This document shows positions 10,469 through 17,345 of a DNA stretch of 35,702 bases, one piece after another. The position numbers and the translations under genes were made by a program. The number at the start of each line of letters is the position of its first letter. Position 1 is the first letter of the stretch. The notes beneath the pieces were generated by a model. It had not been told where the DNA came from, did no database searches, and saw only the letters and a program-made list of their open reading frames with translations. The stretch comes from Deltaproteobacteria bacterium. GTDB taxonomy: Bacteria; Myxococcota_A; Polyangia; Polyangiales; Sandaracinaceae. The stretch lies in the NCBI GenBank assembly GCA_017303575.1, contig JAFLCL010000060.1, positions 1 to 35,702 on the forward strand, written 5' to 3'.

Positions 10469-12121
10469 GTGGCGAAGAAGTCGACGACCAGCGAGACCGC
10501 CTCCGAGGGGAGCAGCGGCGCGAGAGAGGAGCTCGAGGTCGCCGGCCGCACTGTCTCCATCTCGAGCCCCGACAAGGTCTACTTCCCCGACGCGAAGATC
10601 ACGAAGCGCGAGGTGATCGCGTACTTCGTCTCCGTCGCAGACGGCGCCCTGCGCGGCGCGGGTGGACGACCGAACGTGCTCGTCCGGTACGCGCACGGCA
10701 TCGAGGGCGAGCACTTCTGGCAGAAGCGTGCGCCGAGCTCGCGACCGTCGTTCATCGAGGTGGCGACGCTGTCGTTCCCGAGCGGTCGCACCGCGGAGGA
10801 GGTGGTGCCGCGCGACGCGGCCGCGCTCGCATGGATGGCGAACCTCGGCTGTCTCGAGCTGCATCCGCATCCGGTGCGTGCGGAAGATCTCGATCACCCC
10901 GACGAGCTGCGCATCGACCTCGACCCGATGCCCGGTGTGAGCTTCGCGCAGGTGCAGGACGTCGCGCGGGTGGTGCGCGAGACGCTCGCGGATCTGGGCC
11001 TCGTGGGGTGGCCGAAGACGAGCGGCTCGCGCGGCATCCACATCCTCGTGCGCGTCGAGCCGCGGTGGACGTTCAGCGAGGTGCGCCGCTGCGCGCTCGC
11101 GTTCGCGCGCGAGGTGGAGCGTCGCGCGCCGTCGATCGCGACGAGCAAGTGGTGGAAGGAGGAGCGCCACGGCGTGTTCCTCGACTTCAACCAGAACGCG
11201 AAGGACCGCACCGTGTGCTCCGCGTACTCGATCCGTCCCAAGCCCGATGCGCGTGTGTCGATGCCGCTCTCGTGGGAAGAGGTGCTCGTCTGCGACCCCG
11301 CGGAGTTCACGCTCCGCACGGTGCCCGCGATCGTGAAGGACCGCGGCGACGCGCACGCGCACATCGACGCGCGGCGCTTCTCGCTCGAGAGCCTGCTCGA
11401 GCTCTCGCGCAAGCAAGAGGCCGAAGGACAAGGCGATGCGCCCTGGCCGCCGCACTACCAGAAGGCCGAAGGCGAGCCCGCGCGCGTTCAACCCTCGAGA
11501 GCTCGCGCGAAGCGCAACGAAGAGCCCCTCCCAGAGGGAGGGGTCGGGGAGGGGACTCGAGAGCCCGACTCGAGGCCCGAGAACAACCTCACCAAGAAAC
11601 CCAACCGTCGCGTCTCCACGAAACCTCTCGTCGAGATCGCGCGCGCCGACAAGAAGGACGACGCCCTCGCGGGGCTCGAGCGCTGGAAGGCGCGCCACGC
11701 GGACATCGTCAGCTACCTCTGGCCCGAGGACGTGCTCGTCGACGCGATGCGCGGACGACATCGCACGTGGACCCGCATCCGCGTGAACCTCGAGCACGTG
11801 CCCGTCGAGCAGCGACCGCAGCAAGAGCCGCTCGATGCGGAGTACGAGCCGTGGGACCCGCGCCCCGTGAACGCAGGCGGCATGCGATGGTCACGCAAGC
11901 TGCAGAAGCTCGTTCCGGCCAGAGGGAGCGAAGCGACCGACCCCGCGCCAGGGAGCGAAGCGACCGAGCCCGCGCCAGGGAGCGAAGCGACCGAGCCCGC
12001 GCCAGGGAGCGCAGCGACCGAGCCAGGGAGCGAAGCGACCGCGCCCGTTCTGCCCTCTGCTCCCCAGAGCGCAGCGCCCGCGCCCGCTCTGCCCTCTGCC
12101 ATGACGGACGAGGACGAGTGA
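10469..12121 (+). CDS. Standalone LigD-type primase-polymerase (PolDom)
   Basis: A 550-residue archaeo-eukaryotic primase-superfamily polymerase. The PolDom covers about residues 28-335: SSPDKVYFPDAKIT, ALAWMANLGCLELHP, the catalytic pair in RIDLDPMPG (Asp150, Asp152), SGSRGIHILV and a third Asp in FLDFNQNAK. It resembles mycobacterial PolD1/Rv3730c-type enzymes more than the LigD in this window, including a C-terminal block (ALAGLERWKARHADI, DAMRGRHRTWTRIRVNLEHVP) that I recall in those homologues. Between the two blocks lies a linker (about 340-372) encoded by a GC-rich repeat, and the C-terminal 60 or so residues are GSEATEPA repeats. GTG at 10469 has GGAG six bases upstream. The likely role is gap filling or NTP incorporation in DNA repair. 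Confidence 0.88.
   Translation: MAKKSTTSETASEGSSGAREELEVAGRTVSISSPDKVYFPDAKITKREVIAYFVSVADGALRGAGGRPNVLVRYAHGIEGEHFWQKRAPSSRPSFIEVATLSFPSGRTAEEVVPRDAAALAWMANLGCLELHPHPVRAEDLDHPDELRIDLDPMPGVSFAQVQDVARVVRETLADLGLVGWPKTSGSRGIHILVRVEPRWTFSEVRRCALAFAREVERRAPSIATSKWWKEERHGVFLDFNQNAKDRTVCSAYSIRPKPDARVSMPLSWEEVLVCDPAEFTLRTVPAIVKDRGDAHAHIDARRFSLESLLELSRKQEAEGQGDAPWPPHYQKAEGEPARVQPSRARAKRNEEPLPEGGVGEGTREPDSRPENNLTKKPNRRVSTKPLVEIARADKKDDALAGLERWKARHADIVSYLWPEDVLVDAMRGRHRTWTRIRVNLEHVPVEQRPQQEPLDAEYEPWDPRPVNAGGMRWSRKLQKLVPARGSEATDPAPGSEATEPAPGSEATEPAPGSAATEPGSEATAPVLPSAPQSAAPAPALPSAMTDEDE
11525..11543 (+). repeat. Hairpin-forming GC repeat inside the polymerase gene
   Basis: CCCCTCCC-AGA-GGGAGGGG, a perfect 8-bp stem, followed by GTCGGGGAGGGGAC and CTCGAG motifs. 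It encodes the linker EEPLPEGGVGEG between the polymerase domain and the C-terminal block. It looks like an intergenic-type repeat that landed in frame in a linker. Confidence 0.6.
11919..12047 (+). repeat. 27-bp coding repeats at the 3' end of the polymerase gene
   Basis: Five imperfect copies of a unit centred on CCAGGGAGCGAAGCGACCGA, some full length (27 bp) and one shortened to about 21 bp but still in frame. They encode PGSEATEPA. The core GGAGCGAAGCGAC also appears at 58-71, so this is a dispersed motif captured and amplified in a coding region. Confidence 0.85.
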
Positions 12122-12128
12122 TCGTCGA

Positions 12129-12147
12129 GATCACTTGGACAGTGATC
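12129..12147 (+). terminator. Candidate terminator after the polymerase gene
   Basis: GATCACT-TGGAC-AGTGATC, a 7-bp stem with a 5-base loop eight bases after the stop codon, followed by GTTTGC. Short T-run only. Confidence 0.5.
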
Positions 12148-12193
12148 GTTTGCGATCCTCGTTGATCGATGACGGAGGCACGGCCCGGACGCA

Positions 12194-12258
12194 CCCCGGG
12201 GTGCAATCCCGGGGCAGTGAGAGCGCTCGGTCTTCGGGGCAAGCCCGCAGAGCGGGCT
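12194..12258 (+). repeat. REP-like palindromic repeat, copy 2
   Basis: Two hairpins: CCCCGGG-GTGCAAT-CCCGGGG at 12194-12214 and AGCCCGC-AGA-GCGGGCT at 12242-12258, joined by the conserved GCAGTGAGAGCG stretch. It ends three bases from the stop of the transposase remnant and is inverted relative to copy 3 on the other side. Confidence 0.9.
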
Positions 12259-12261
12259 CGG

Positions 12262-12669
12262 TCACGGCGTCATCCAGCGCTCACGAAAGGTCGGATCCTC
12301 GTGACGCGCGCGCTGCGACTCGACGTACTCGACCAAGCGTGACGTCGAGCCGGGCGTGATCGACTCAACCCAGTAGCCTTCTTGCCAACGCAGCGGTGTG
12401 GGCCAGTGACAATGCTCGAGAGCTCGTAGGCGCTCGCACCCTTCATTCGCTGGACGAGATCGGCGAGCGGCGTCGACGGATGGAGCGCAGTCACGACGTG
12501 CGCGTGATCAGAGGCACCCCGATGCGATCAGCCGCGATCGCAACGCCAACGCCTTCTCGGACAGCACGTGTCTCAGGAGCTCGTCATGGTCTGGATGAAC
12601 GAGCGGCCGACGCCCGAGCGTCGACCAGACGATGTGAACCACCAGAGAGACGACGGATCGATGCGACAT
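12262..12669 (-). pseudogene. Decayed IS200-like / REP-associated Y1 transposase
   Basis: Reading three frames in turn gives one Y1 single-strand transposase of about 136 residues. Frame one from ATG 12669: MSHRSVVSLVVHIVWSTLGRRPL, ending IASGC before a stop. After a frameshift near 12515: SDHAHVVTALHPSTPLADL with the HUH motif (His-Ala-His), then MKGASAYELSSI. After a second shift near 12410: WPTPLRWQEGYWVESITPG, then EYVESQ, where Tyr is at the expected catalytic position. Two frameshifts make it a pseudogene. It is flanked by palindromic repeats in inverted orientation, as for REP-associated tyrosine transposases (RAYTs), which act on their flanking REP sequences. Confidence 0.8.
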
Positions 12670-12719
12670 GAGTCCGGCATCGTCCAGACGTCGATCTTGT
12701 TGCCGGTGTCACGAGATCG

Positions 12720-12784
12720 AGCCCGCTCGGCGGGCTTGCCGCGAAGGGAGGCCGCTCTCACTGCCCCGGGATTGAACCCCGGGG
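12720..12784 (-). repeat. REP-like palindromic repeat, copy 3
   Basis: On the minus strand: CCCCGGG-GTTCAAT-CCCGGGG, the conserved GCAGTGAGAGCG, then AGCCCGC-CGA-GCGGGCT. It lies about 50 bp upstream of the transposase remnant start and is an inverted partner of copy 2, giving a REP-transposase-REP unit of about 590 bp. Confidence 0.9.
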
Positions 12785-12901
12785 AGAAAGACGGTGGCCG
12801 AGCGAGAGTTGCTCGTCGTGTTTCCAATTGAAACGACCGTCTCGGTCCTCTGCGAATGGAGCCTTGGCGCGTGACGATCGACCATCACATTCGGCAGAAC
12901 G

Positions 12902-12970
12902 GGCTCGGCCCATCGGGCCTGGCTCGGCCCTCCGGGCCTGGCGCGGGCTCGGCCCTCCGGGCCTGGCGCG
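12902..12970. repeat. Tandem 25-bp GC-rich repeats with hairpins
   Basis: Two identical 25-bp copies (12921-12945 and 12946-12970) preceded by a diverged partial copy at 12902-12920. Each contains GGCCC-TCC-GGGCC or a variant, able to form hairpins. They lie 11 bp beyond the stop of the minus-strand DHH gene and could act as its terminator or as a transcript-stabilising structure. Confidence 0.8.
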
Positions 12971-12980
12971 GGACCTCGGA

Positions 12981-13913
12981 TCAGCCTGCTGCGTTGATCT
13001 CGTCGATGATGCCGCGGAGCACTTCGTCTGCGGCGTCGTTGTCGACCTGACACGTGCCCGCCGCTGCGTGGCCTCCGCCGCCGTGCGCGAGCATCAGCGC
13101 GCCGATGTTCGCTTGGCTCGAGCGGTCGAGGATCGACTTGCCCGTGGCGAGCACGGTGTTCTGCTTCTTGAGGCCCCACATCTGGTGGATCGACACAGTG
13201 CACTCGGGGAAGAGCGCGTAGATCATGAAGCGGTTCGTGGGCCAGATGGTCTCTTCGCTCCTGAGGTCGAGCACCACGACCTTGCCGTGCACAGTGCTGC
13301 AGCGCTTGATCTGCTCGATCGCCTTGGGCTCGTGCTCGTCGTAGAGGTCCACGCGCTCCTTCACGTCCGGCAGGTTCAAGATCTCCTCGATGCGCTTGGT
13401 GAGGCACGCGTCGATGAGGTCCATCATCAGCTGGTAGTTCGAGATGCGGAACTCGCGGAAGCGTCCCAGGCCCGTGCGCGGATCCATCAGGTAGTTGAGG
13501 AGCACCCAGCCCTCGGGCTCGAGGATCTCTTGCTTGCTGAACCGCGCCGCGTCGGCCTTGTCGACGGCCGCCATCATGTCCTCGCGGATCGCGTCGCCCA
13601 GCTTGGCCTTGCCGCCGTAGTAGTCGTAGACGACGCGCGCGGCGCTCATCGCGTTCGCGTCGATGATGTGGTTCGCGGGCTTGTCGCCCACGCGCAGGGT
13701 CTCACTGAGGTGGTGATCGAACGCGAGGTGCACGCCCGGCACGTAGGGCACGTTCGTCGTGATGTCCTTGTCGGTGACGGCGACCTTGCCGTCCTGCATG
13801 TCCTTCGGATGCACGAAGAGGATCTGATCGAGGATCCCGAGGTGCTTGAGGATGACGGCGCACACGAGGCCGTCGAAGTCGCTGCGGGTCACCAGTCGGA
13901 ACTTGTCGGTCAT
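12981..13913 (-). CDS. DHH-family phosphoesterase (exopolyphosphatase-like)
   Basis: A 310-residue soluble phosphoesterase of the DHH superfamily. Metal-binding motifs are visible: RSDFDG at residues 10-15, AFDHH at 64-68, and the C-terminal DHHA1 substrate motif GGGGH at 278-282. Relatives include NrnA-type oligoribonucleases, c-di-AMP/pApA phosphodiesterases, RecJ and proteins annotated as exopolyphosphatase; this length and motif layout cannot decide the substrate. GGAGGA eight bases before ATG 13913 supports the start. It seems to be a single-gene unit ending in the GC-rich direct repeats. Confidence 0.88.
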   Translation of the reverse strand: MTDKFRLVTRSDFDGLVCAVILKHLGILDQILFVHPKDMQDGKVAVTDKDITTNVPYVPGVHLAFDHHLSETLRVGDKPANHIIDANAMSAARVVYDYYGGKAKLGDAIREDMMAAVDKADAARFSKQEILEPEGWVLLNYLMDPRTGLGRFREFRISNYQLMMDLIDACLTKRIEEILNLPDVKERVDLYDEHEPKAIEQIKRCSTVHGKVVVLDLRSEETIWPTNRFMIYALFPECTVSIHQMWGLKKQNTVLATGKSILDRSSQANIGALMLAHGGGGHAAAGTCQVDNDAADEVLRGIIDEINAAG

Positions 13914-13978
13914 CGTGTCGTCCTCCGTCGAGAAGGACGACGGTACGCGAGTCGGTCGTGCGTTCTCAATCGACGCGT

Positions 13979-14623
13979 TCAGTCGACGGTGTCGAGCGAG
14001 TCGCAGTGCGTGGCGACGAACGAGCCCGCGGCGTCACCCTCGGTGCCGAACGTGAGCGTCACCTCTCCCGACGCAGTGCCCGCCTCGAGATCGAGCGCCG
14101 TCACCGTGATCGTCGCCGCGCTCGGATTCATCGGGCGGATCTCCTCGAAGAACGTGCCCTCGAAGTCGAAGAAGTTGATCGCGAGGCCGTCGGCCTCCGT
14201 GCGCGTCGCGGGTGCCGCGCCCGCGAAGCCATCGATCGTCACGATCTGCGCGGGCACCGGTGAGGTCTCGGAGGGACAGGCGCCATCGGCGCCGCGCGAG
14301 AGCTCGAAGTAGAGCCCGTCGGGCGCGGCGTCGCTCGATCCCGTGCGGTGGTAGCCGAGCCACGCGCGATCGAGCACGCCCTCGCCCATGCCGTAGCGAA
14401 TCGCCACCGAGGTCCCCGCGCTGCCGGGCGCATCGGCCGACGCGGACGCATCGGCGGCGCTGCTGGGTGCATCCGTGGTCGTGGGCGCATCCGTGGTGCT
14501 GGACGCGTCGTCGGCGAGCGCGGCGTCGGCCGACACCGTCGCCGCGTCGGGCGCGGCAGGCGTGCTCCCGCAGCCGAGGGAGCAGAGAGCGAAGGTCGCC
14601 AAGGTGGTGAGGCGCATGGTCAT
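13979..14623 (-). CDS. Predicted lipoprotein with Asp/Ala/Ser/Thr-rich linker
   Basis: About 214 residues. The N-terminus MTMRLTTLATFALCSLGC is a lipoprotein-type signal with Cys18 as the likely acylated residue. It is followed by a disordered linker of about 55 residues made almost only of Ala, Asp, Ser, Thr and Pro (repeats like SADA, TTDAP), typical of surface lipoproteins in Myxococcota, then a folded domain (SVAIRYGMGEGVLDRAWLGYH to HCDSLDTVD) with a likely disulfide between two late cysteines. No family recognised. Starts at 14623 or 14617 are both possible. It lies about 55 bp downstream of aroE on the same strand. Confidence 0.75.
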   Translation of the reverse strand: MTMRLTTLATFALCSLGCGSTPAAPDAATVSADAALADDASSTTDAPTTTDAPSSAADASASADAPGSAGTSVAIRYGMGEGVLDRAWLGYHRTGSSDAAPDGLYFELSRGADGACPSETSPVPAQIVTIDGFAGAAPATRTEADGLAINFFDFEGTFFEEIRPMNPSAATITVTALDLEAGTASGEVTLTFGTEGDAAGSFVATHCDSLDTVD

Positions 14624-14678
14624 GGGCGCGCACGATAGCGCCCCGACCACGACGCGCCGCCTCTTCGACGCTCCACGA

Positions 14679-15509
14679 TCAGCGGAGCGCGTCGTGGAGC
14701 GCGCGGCGCATCGCGTCGGTCGTGCTCGCGTCGATCGAGCGACCCAGCCAGCGCGAGAGCGAGGCGGCGCCCTGCTGGACGAGCATCTCGGTGCCATCGA
14801 TCGTCACGAGGTCGCGCGCCTCACATGCGTCGAGCAGGCGCGTGTGGCGCGGTCGGTAGACGAGGTCGGTGACGATCGTGCGCGGTGCGAGCGCGTCGAG
14901 CGGCAGCGCGTCGACGAACGCGTCTGCGCCGGGGCCCATCGTGGCGCTCGTGGCCTGCACGAGCAGCGATGCGCGCGCGAACGCTGCGGCGAGCGCTGCG
15001 CGATCGGCGAACGACACAGCGCTCACGAACGGATCGAACGCTGCCTTGTCGACGTCGCGGGCTGCGATCGTGATCGAGGACGCGTCGAGCCTGCGGGCCA
15101 CCGCCGCCGCTGCGCGCGCCGCGCCGCCTGCGCCGAGGATCACCACGTGACCTCCGCGGAGCACCGGCTCGTAGGGAGCGATCGAGGCGTGGAGCCCGAG
15201 CACGTCGGTGTTGGTGCCGATCACGGAGCCGCCCGCGACACAGAGCGTGTTCACAGCGCCGATCACGCGCGCGTCGTCCTCGACGTGATCGCACAGCGAG
15301 AGGACCGCGACCTTGTGTGGCAGCGTGACGTTCAGACCCTGCCACCGTCCGTCGCGCAATTCGCCCACGATCGTGGGCAATTCGCGGGGCTCGACGTCGC
15401 GCGCCTCGTACGTCGCGTCGAGCCGGAGCGTGCGCAGCGCGGCGGTCTGCATCGCGGGCGAGAGGCTGTGCGCGATCGGATGACCGACGACGGCGAGGCG
15501 CAGCGTCAT
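14679..15509 (-). CDS. aroE: Shikimate dehydrogenase
   Basis: A 276-residue NADP-dependent enzyme reducing 3-dehydroshikimate to shikimate in aromatic amino acid synthesis. Visible features: substrate-binding SLSP near residue 15, the catalytic Lys in NVTLPHK near 66, NTD near 100, the dinucleotide fold ILGAGGAARAAA near 124-135, and the C-terminal QGAASLSRWLG. A family-typical length and complete motifs suggest a working enzyme. It begins 10 bp after the MFS transporter stop, so the two are probably cotranscribed; no other shikimate-pathway genes are nearby. Confidence 0.95.
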   Translation of the reverse strand: MTLRLAVVGHPIAHSLSPAMQTAALRTLRLDATYEARDVEPRELPTIVGELRDGRWQGLNVTLPHKVAVLSLCDHVEDDARVIGAVNTLCVAGGSVIGTNTDVLGLHASIAPYEPVLRGGHVVILGAGGAARAAAAVARRLDASSITIAARDVDKAAFDPFVSAVSFADRAALAAAFARASLLVQATSATMGPGADAFVDALPLDALAPRTIVTDLVYRPRHTRLLDACEARDLVTIDGTEMLVQQGAASLSRWLGRSIDASTTDAMRRALHDALR

Positions 15510-15519
15510 CGGTGCTCCT

Positions 15520-16725
15520 TCATGGTGCTGCTCCCTGGGCGCTCGGCGCGTGCGCGTGCGTGCGCGCGACGTCCTTCGAGAGCGCGACGAAGATCAGCGC
15601 AGCGAGCAAGAGCCCCGCAGCGAGCTCGTACGGCAGCGCGCCGGACAGCTGGTAGAGGTGCGCGCCCACGAGCGGGCCGAGGAGGCGCGCGAGGCCCTGC
15701 GCGCTCGCGTGGAGGCCTGCGATCGCGCCTTGCTCGGTGTCGCTCGCGCCGAGCGAGAGCGCGCTCGTCACACCGGGCAGGACGAGGCCTTGTCCGAGGC
15801 CCTGCACCGTGAGCGCGACGACGAGCATCGGGAAGCTCGTGACGAACACGAGGAGGGCCATGCCGATCAACGCGATCGGCAGGCCCACGAGCACGAGCGT
15901 GCGCGGCGCGATCTGGTAGCGACGCACGAGGAAGCCCTGCGCGAACACCGCGACGATGCCGTACGCGACGAGGCCCATGCCCACGCGCGCGGGCGTCTGA
16001 TCGGCGGTCAGCCCGAGGCGATCCTGGAACGCGAACGCGATCGTCTGCTCCATCGCGACCGAGCTCAGCGTGGCGACGAAGGACACCGCGAGCAGCGCAG
16101 GGACCTTCTTCGCGACGGGCCAGAGCGCAGGAACGTGGGTTGAGCGCGTCTTGCGCGCGGGCTCGTGGAGGCGCAGCGCGACGAGCACGGCGTTCGCGAG
16201 CGCGAGACCCACCGAGAGCCAGACCGGCGCGAGCAGGCCGAAGAAGTGCGCGATCCCTGCGCCGATGCCGGGGCCGAAGATCACAGCGAGCCCGAACGCC
16301 GCGCCGATGAGGCCCATCGCGGCCGTGCGGCTCTTCTGGTCCGAGAGATCGGCCGCGAGCGCCTGCGCGGTGGGCAGCGTGGCCGAGCTCAGCGCGCCGC
16401 CGAGCATGCGCGCGCCGACCATCGAGCCGACGAGCAGGCCGTGCGGCAGCTCCATCTGCTGCGCGAGCACGATCGAGGCGCCGAAGAGCGCGAAGCCGAT
16501 TGCGTAGCCGACGATCCCCACGAGCAGGACCGGCTTGCGGCCGCGCGTCTCGCTGAGGCGTCCCCAGAGCGGCGCGAAGAGCAGCTGCGTGAGCGCGTAG
16601 CCCGTGGACACGAGGCCGATCTCGGTCTCGCTCAGGTGGAGCGAGCGCCCGAGCGGACCCATCACGGGAAACAGCACCGAGAGGCCGAGGATGCTGTTGA
16701 AGAGCGCGAAGAAGAGGAGGCCCAT
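15520..16725 (-). CDS. MFS transporter
   Basis: A 401-residue major facilitator with about 12 hydrophobic helices in the inner membrane. The loop after helix 2 carries LWGRLSETRGRKPVLLVG, a clear version of the MFS motif A (GxLaDrxGrkxxl). The start ATG 16725 follows an in-frame stop, so it cannot be longer, although MGLLFFALFN begins directly in helix 1. It resembles drug or metabolite efflux carriers of the DHA1 type; the substrate is unknown. It precedes aroE with a 10-bp gap. Confidence 0.93.
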   Translation of the reverse strand: MGLLFFALFNSILGLSVLFPVMGPLGRSLHLSETEIGLVSTGYALTQLLFAPLWGRLSETRGRKPVLLVGIVGYAIGFALFGASIVLAQQMELPHGLLVGSMVGARMLGGALSSATLPTAQALAADLSDQKSRTAAMGLIGAAFGLAVIFGPGIGAGIAHFFGLLAPVWLSVGLALANAVLVALRLHEPARKTRSTHVPALWPVAKKVPALLAVSFVATLSSVAMEQTIAFAFQDRLGLTADQTPARVGMGLVAYGIVAVFAQGFLVRRYQIAPRTLVLVGLPIALIGMALLVFVTSFPMLVVALTVQGLGQGLVLPGVTSALSLGASDTEQGAIAGLHASAQGLARLLGPLVGAHLYQLSGALPYELAAGLLLAALIFVALSKDVARTHAHAPSAQGAAP

Positions 16726-16742
16726 GAAGCGCGCTCACTCTA

Positions 16743-17288
16743 TCAGCGCTGGCGGTCGCGCTCGGTGCGTCGCGCGATGGCCTCGCGGATCGCGGGCGCG
16801 AACGACGTCGTTGGATGGTCTGCGAGCAGATCGGTGAAGCGTCGCTCGATCTCGTCCTCGCGCGCGTCGGTGAGGACCATCGCGAGGATCGCGTGCGCCT
16901 CACGCTCTTCCGTGAGCGCGCCCTCGGGGAAGCGCTGTCGGTGCTGCTCGAGGAGCTCGAGCGCGGCAGCAGGATCGGCGGCGAGCTGCACGCGTGCCTC
17001 GTGCACGAGGCGCATCTCCTGCGCGAGCGAGTCGCCCGCCGGATCGACCTCGCGCGGCACGCGCCCCGCTGCACGATCGGCGGCCAGATCGGGCACCGTC
17101 GGCAGGTTCGGCACGAACGAGTCGCCGGCGTCGGGCGTCTCGTCGTCGATCGGCGCCACGAGCGCTGCTTCGCGCGTGGGCGTGGGCTCGCGCCTGCGCA
17201 GGACGATCATCGCGAGCGAGACGAGCACTGCCACGAGCAGCGCGACGGTGAGCGGCACGCCACCGAAGGACGAAGGACGATCCGACAC
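16743..17288 (-). CDS. Membrane-anchored protein with TPR-like C-terminus
   Basis: A 181-residue protein with one N-terminal transmembrane segment (PLTVALLVAVLVSLAMIVL, residues 12-30) and RRR on its C-terminal side. By the positive-inside rule that would put the C-terminal part in the cytoplasm. A Pro/Asp-rich linker is followed by helical repeats resembling TPRs (AADPAAALELLEQHRQRFPEGALTEEREAHAI). I recall similar domains near sigma factors and kinases of Myxococcota, but the role is unknown. It lies 57 bp downstream of the kinase gene on the same strand. Confidence 0.75.
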   Translation of the reverse strand: MSDRPSSFGGVPLTVALLVAVLVSLAMIVLRRREPTPTREAALVAPIDDETPDAGDSFVPNLPTVPDLAADRAAGRVPREVDPAGDSLAQEMRLVHEARVQLAADPAAALELLEQHRQRFPEGALTEEREAHAILAMVLTDAREDEIERRFTDLLADHPTTSFAPAIREAIARRTERDRQR

Positions 17289-17345
17289 GGGCCGCTTCTT
17301 ACGAGATGTCGCGCCCGGGTGCCGCCGCAGGCGCGCCTGATCGCA

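Larger units (their letters stand above)
12670..12980. other. Gene-free interval between transposase remnant and DHH gene
   Basis: This 311-bp stretch holds no convincing gene. It contains REP-like copy 3, a small imperfect hairpin (GTTTC-CAATT-GAAAC at 12820-12834) and the 25-bp GC-rich direct repeats next to the DHH gene. Open frames here are translations of these repeats. Confidence 0.7.

Noticed and set aside
12820..12834. GTTTC-CAATT-GAAAC, recalling the ATTGAAAC end of some CRISPR repeats
   Set aside because: Single copy, no spaced repetition and no cas genes in the window.
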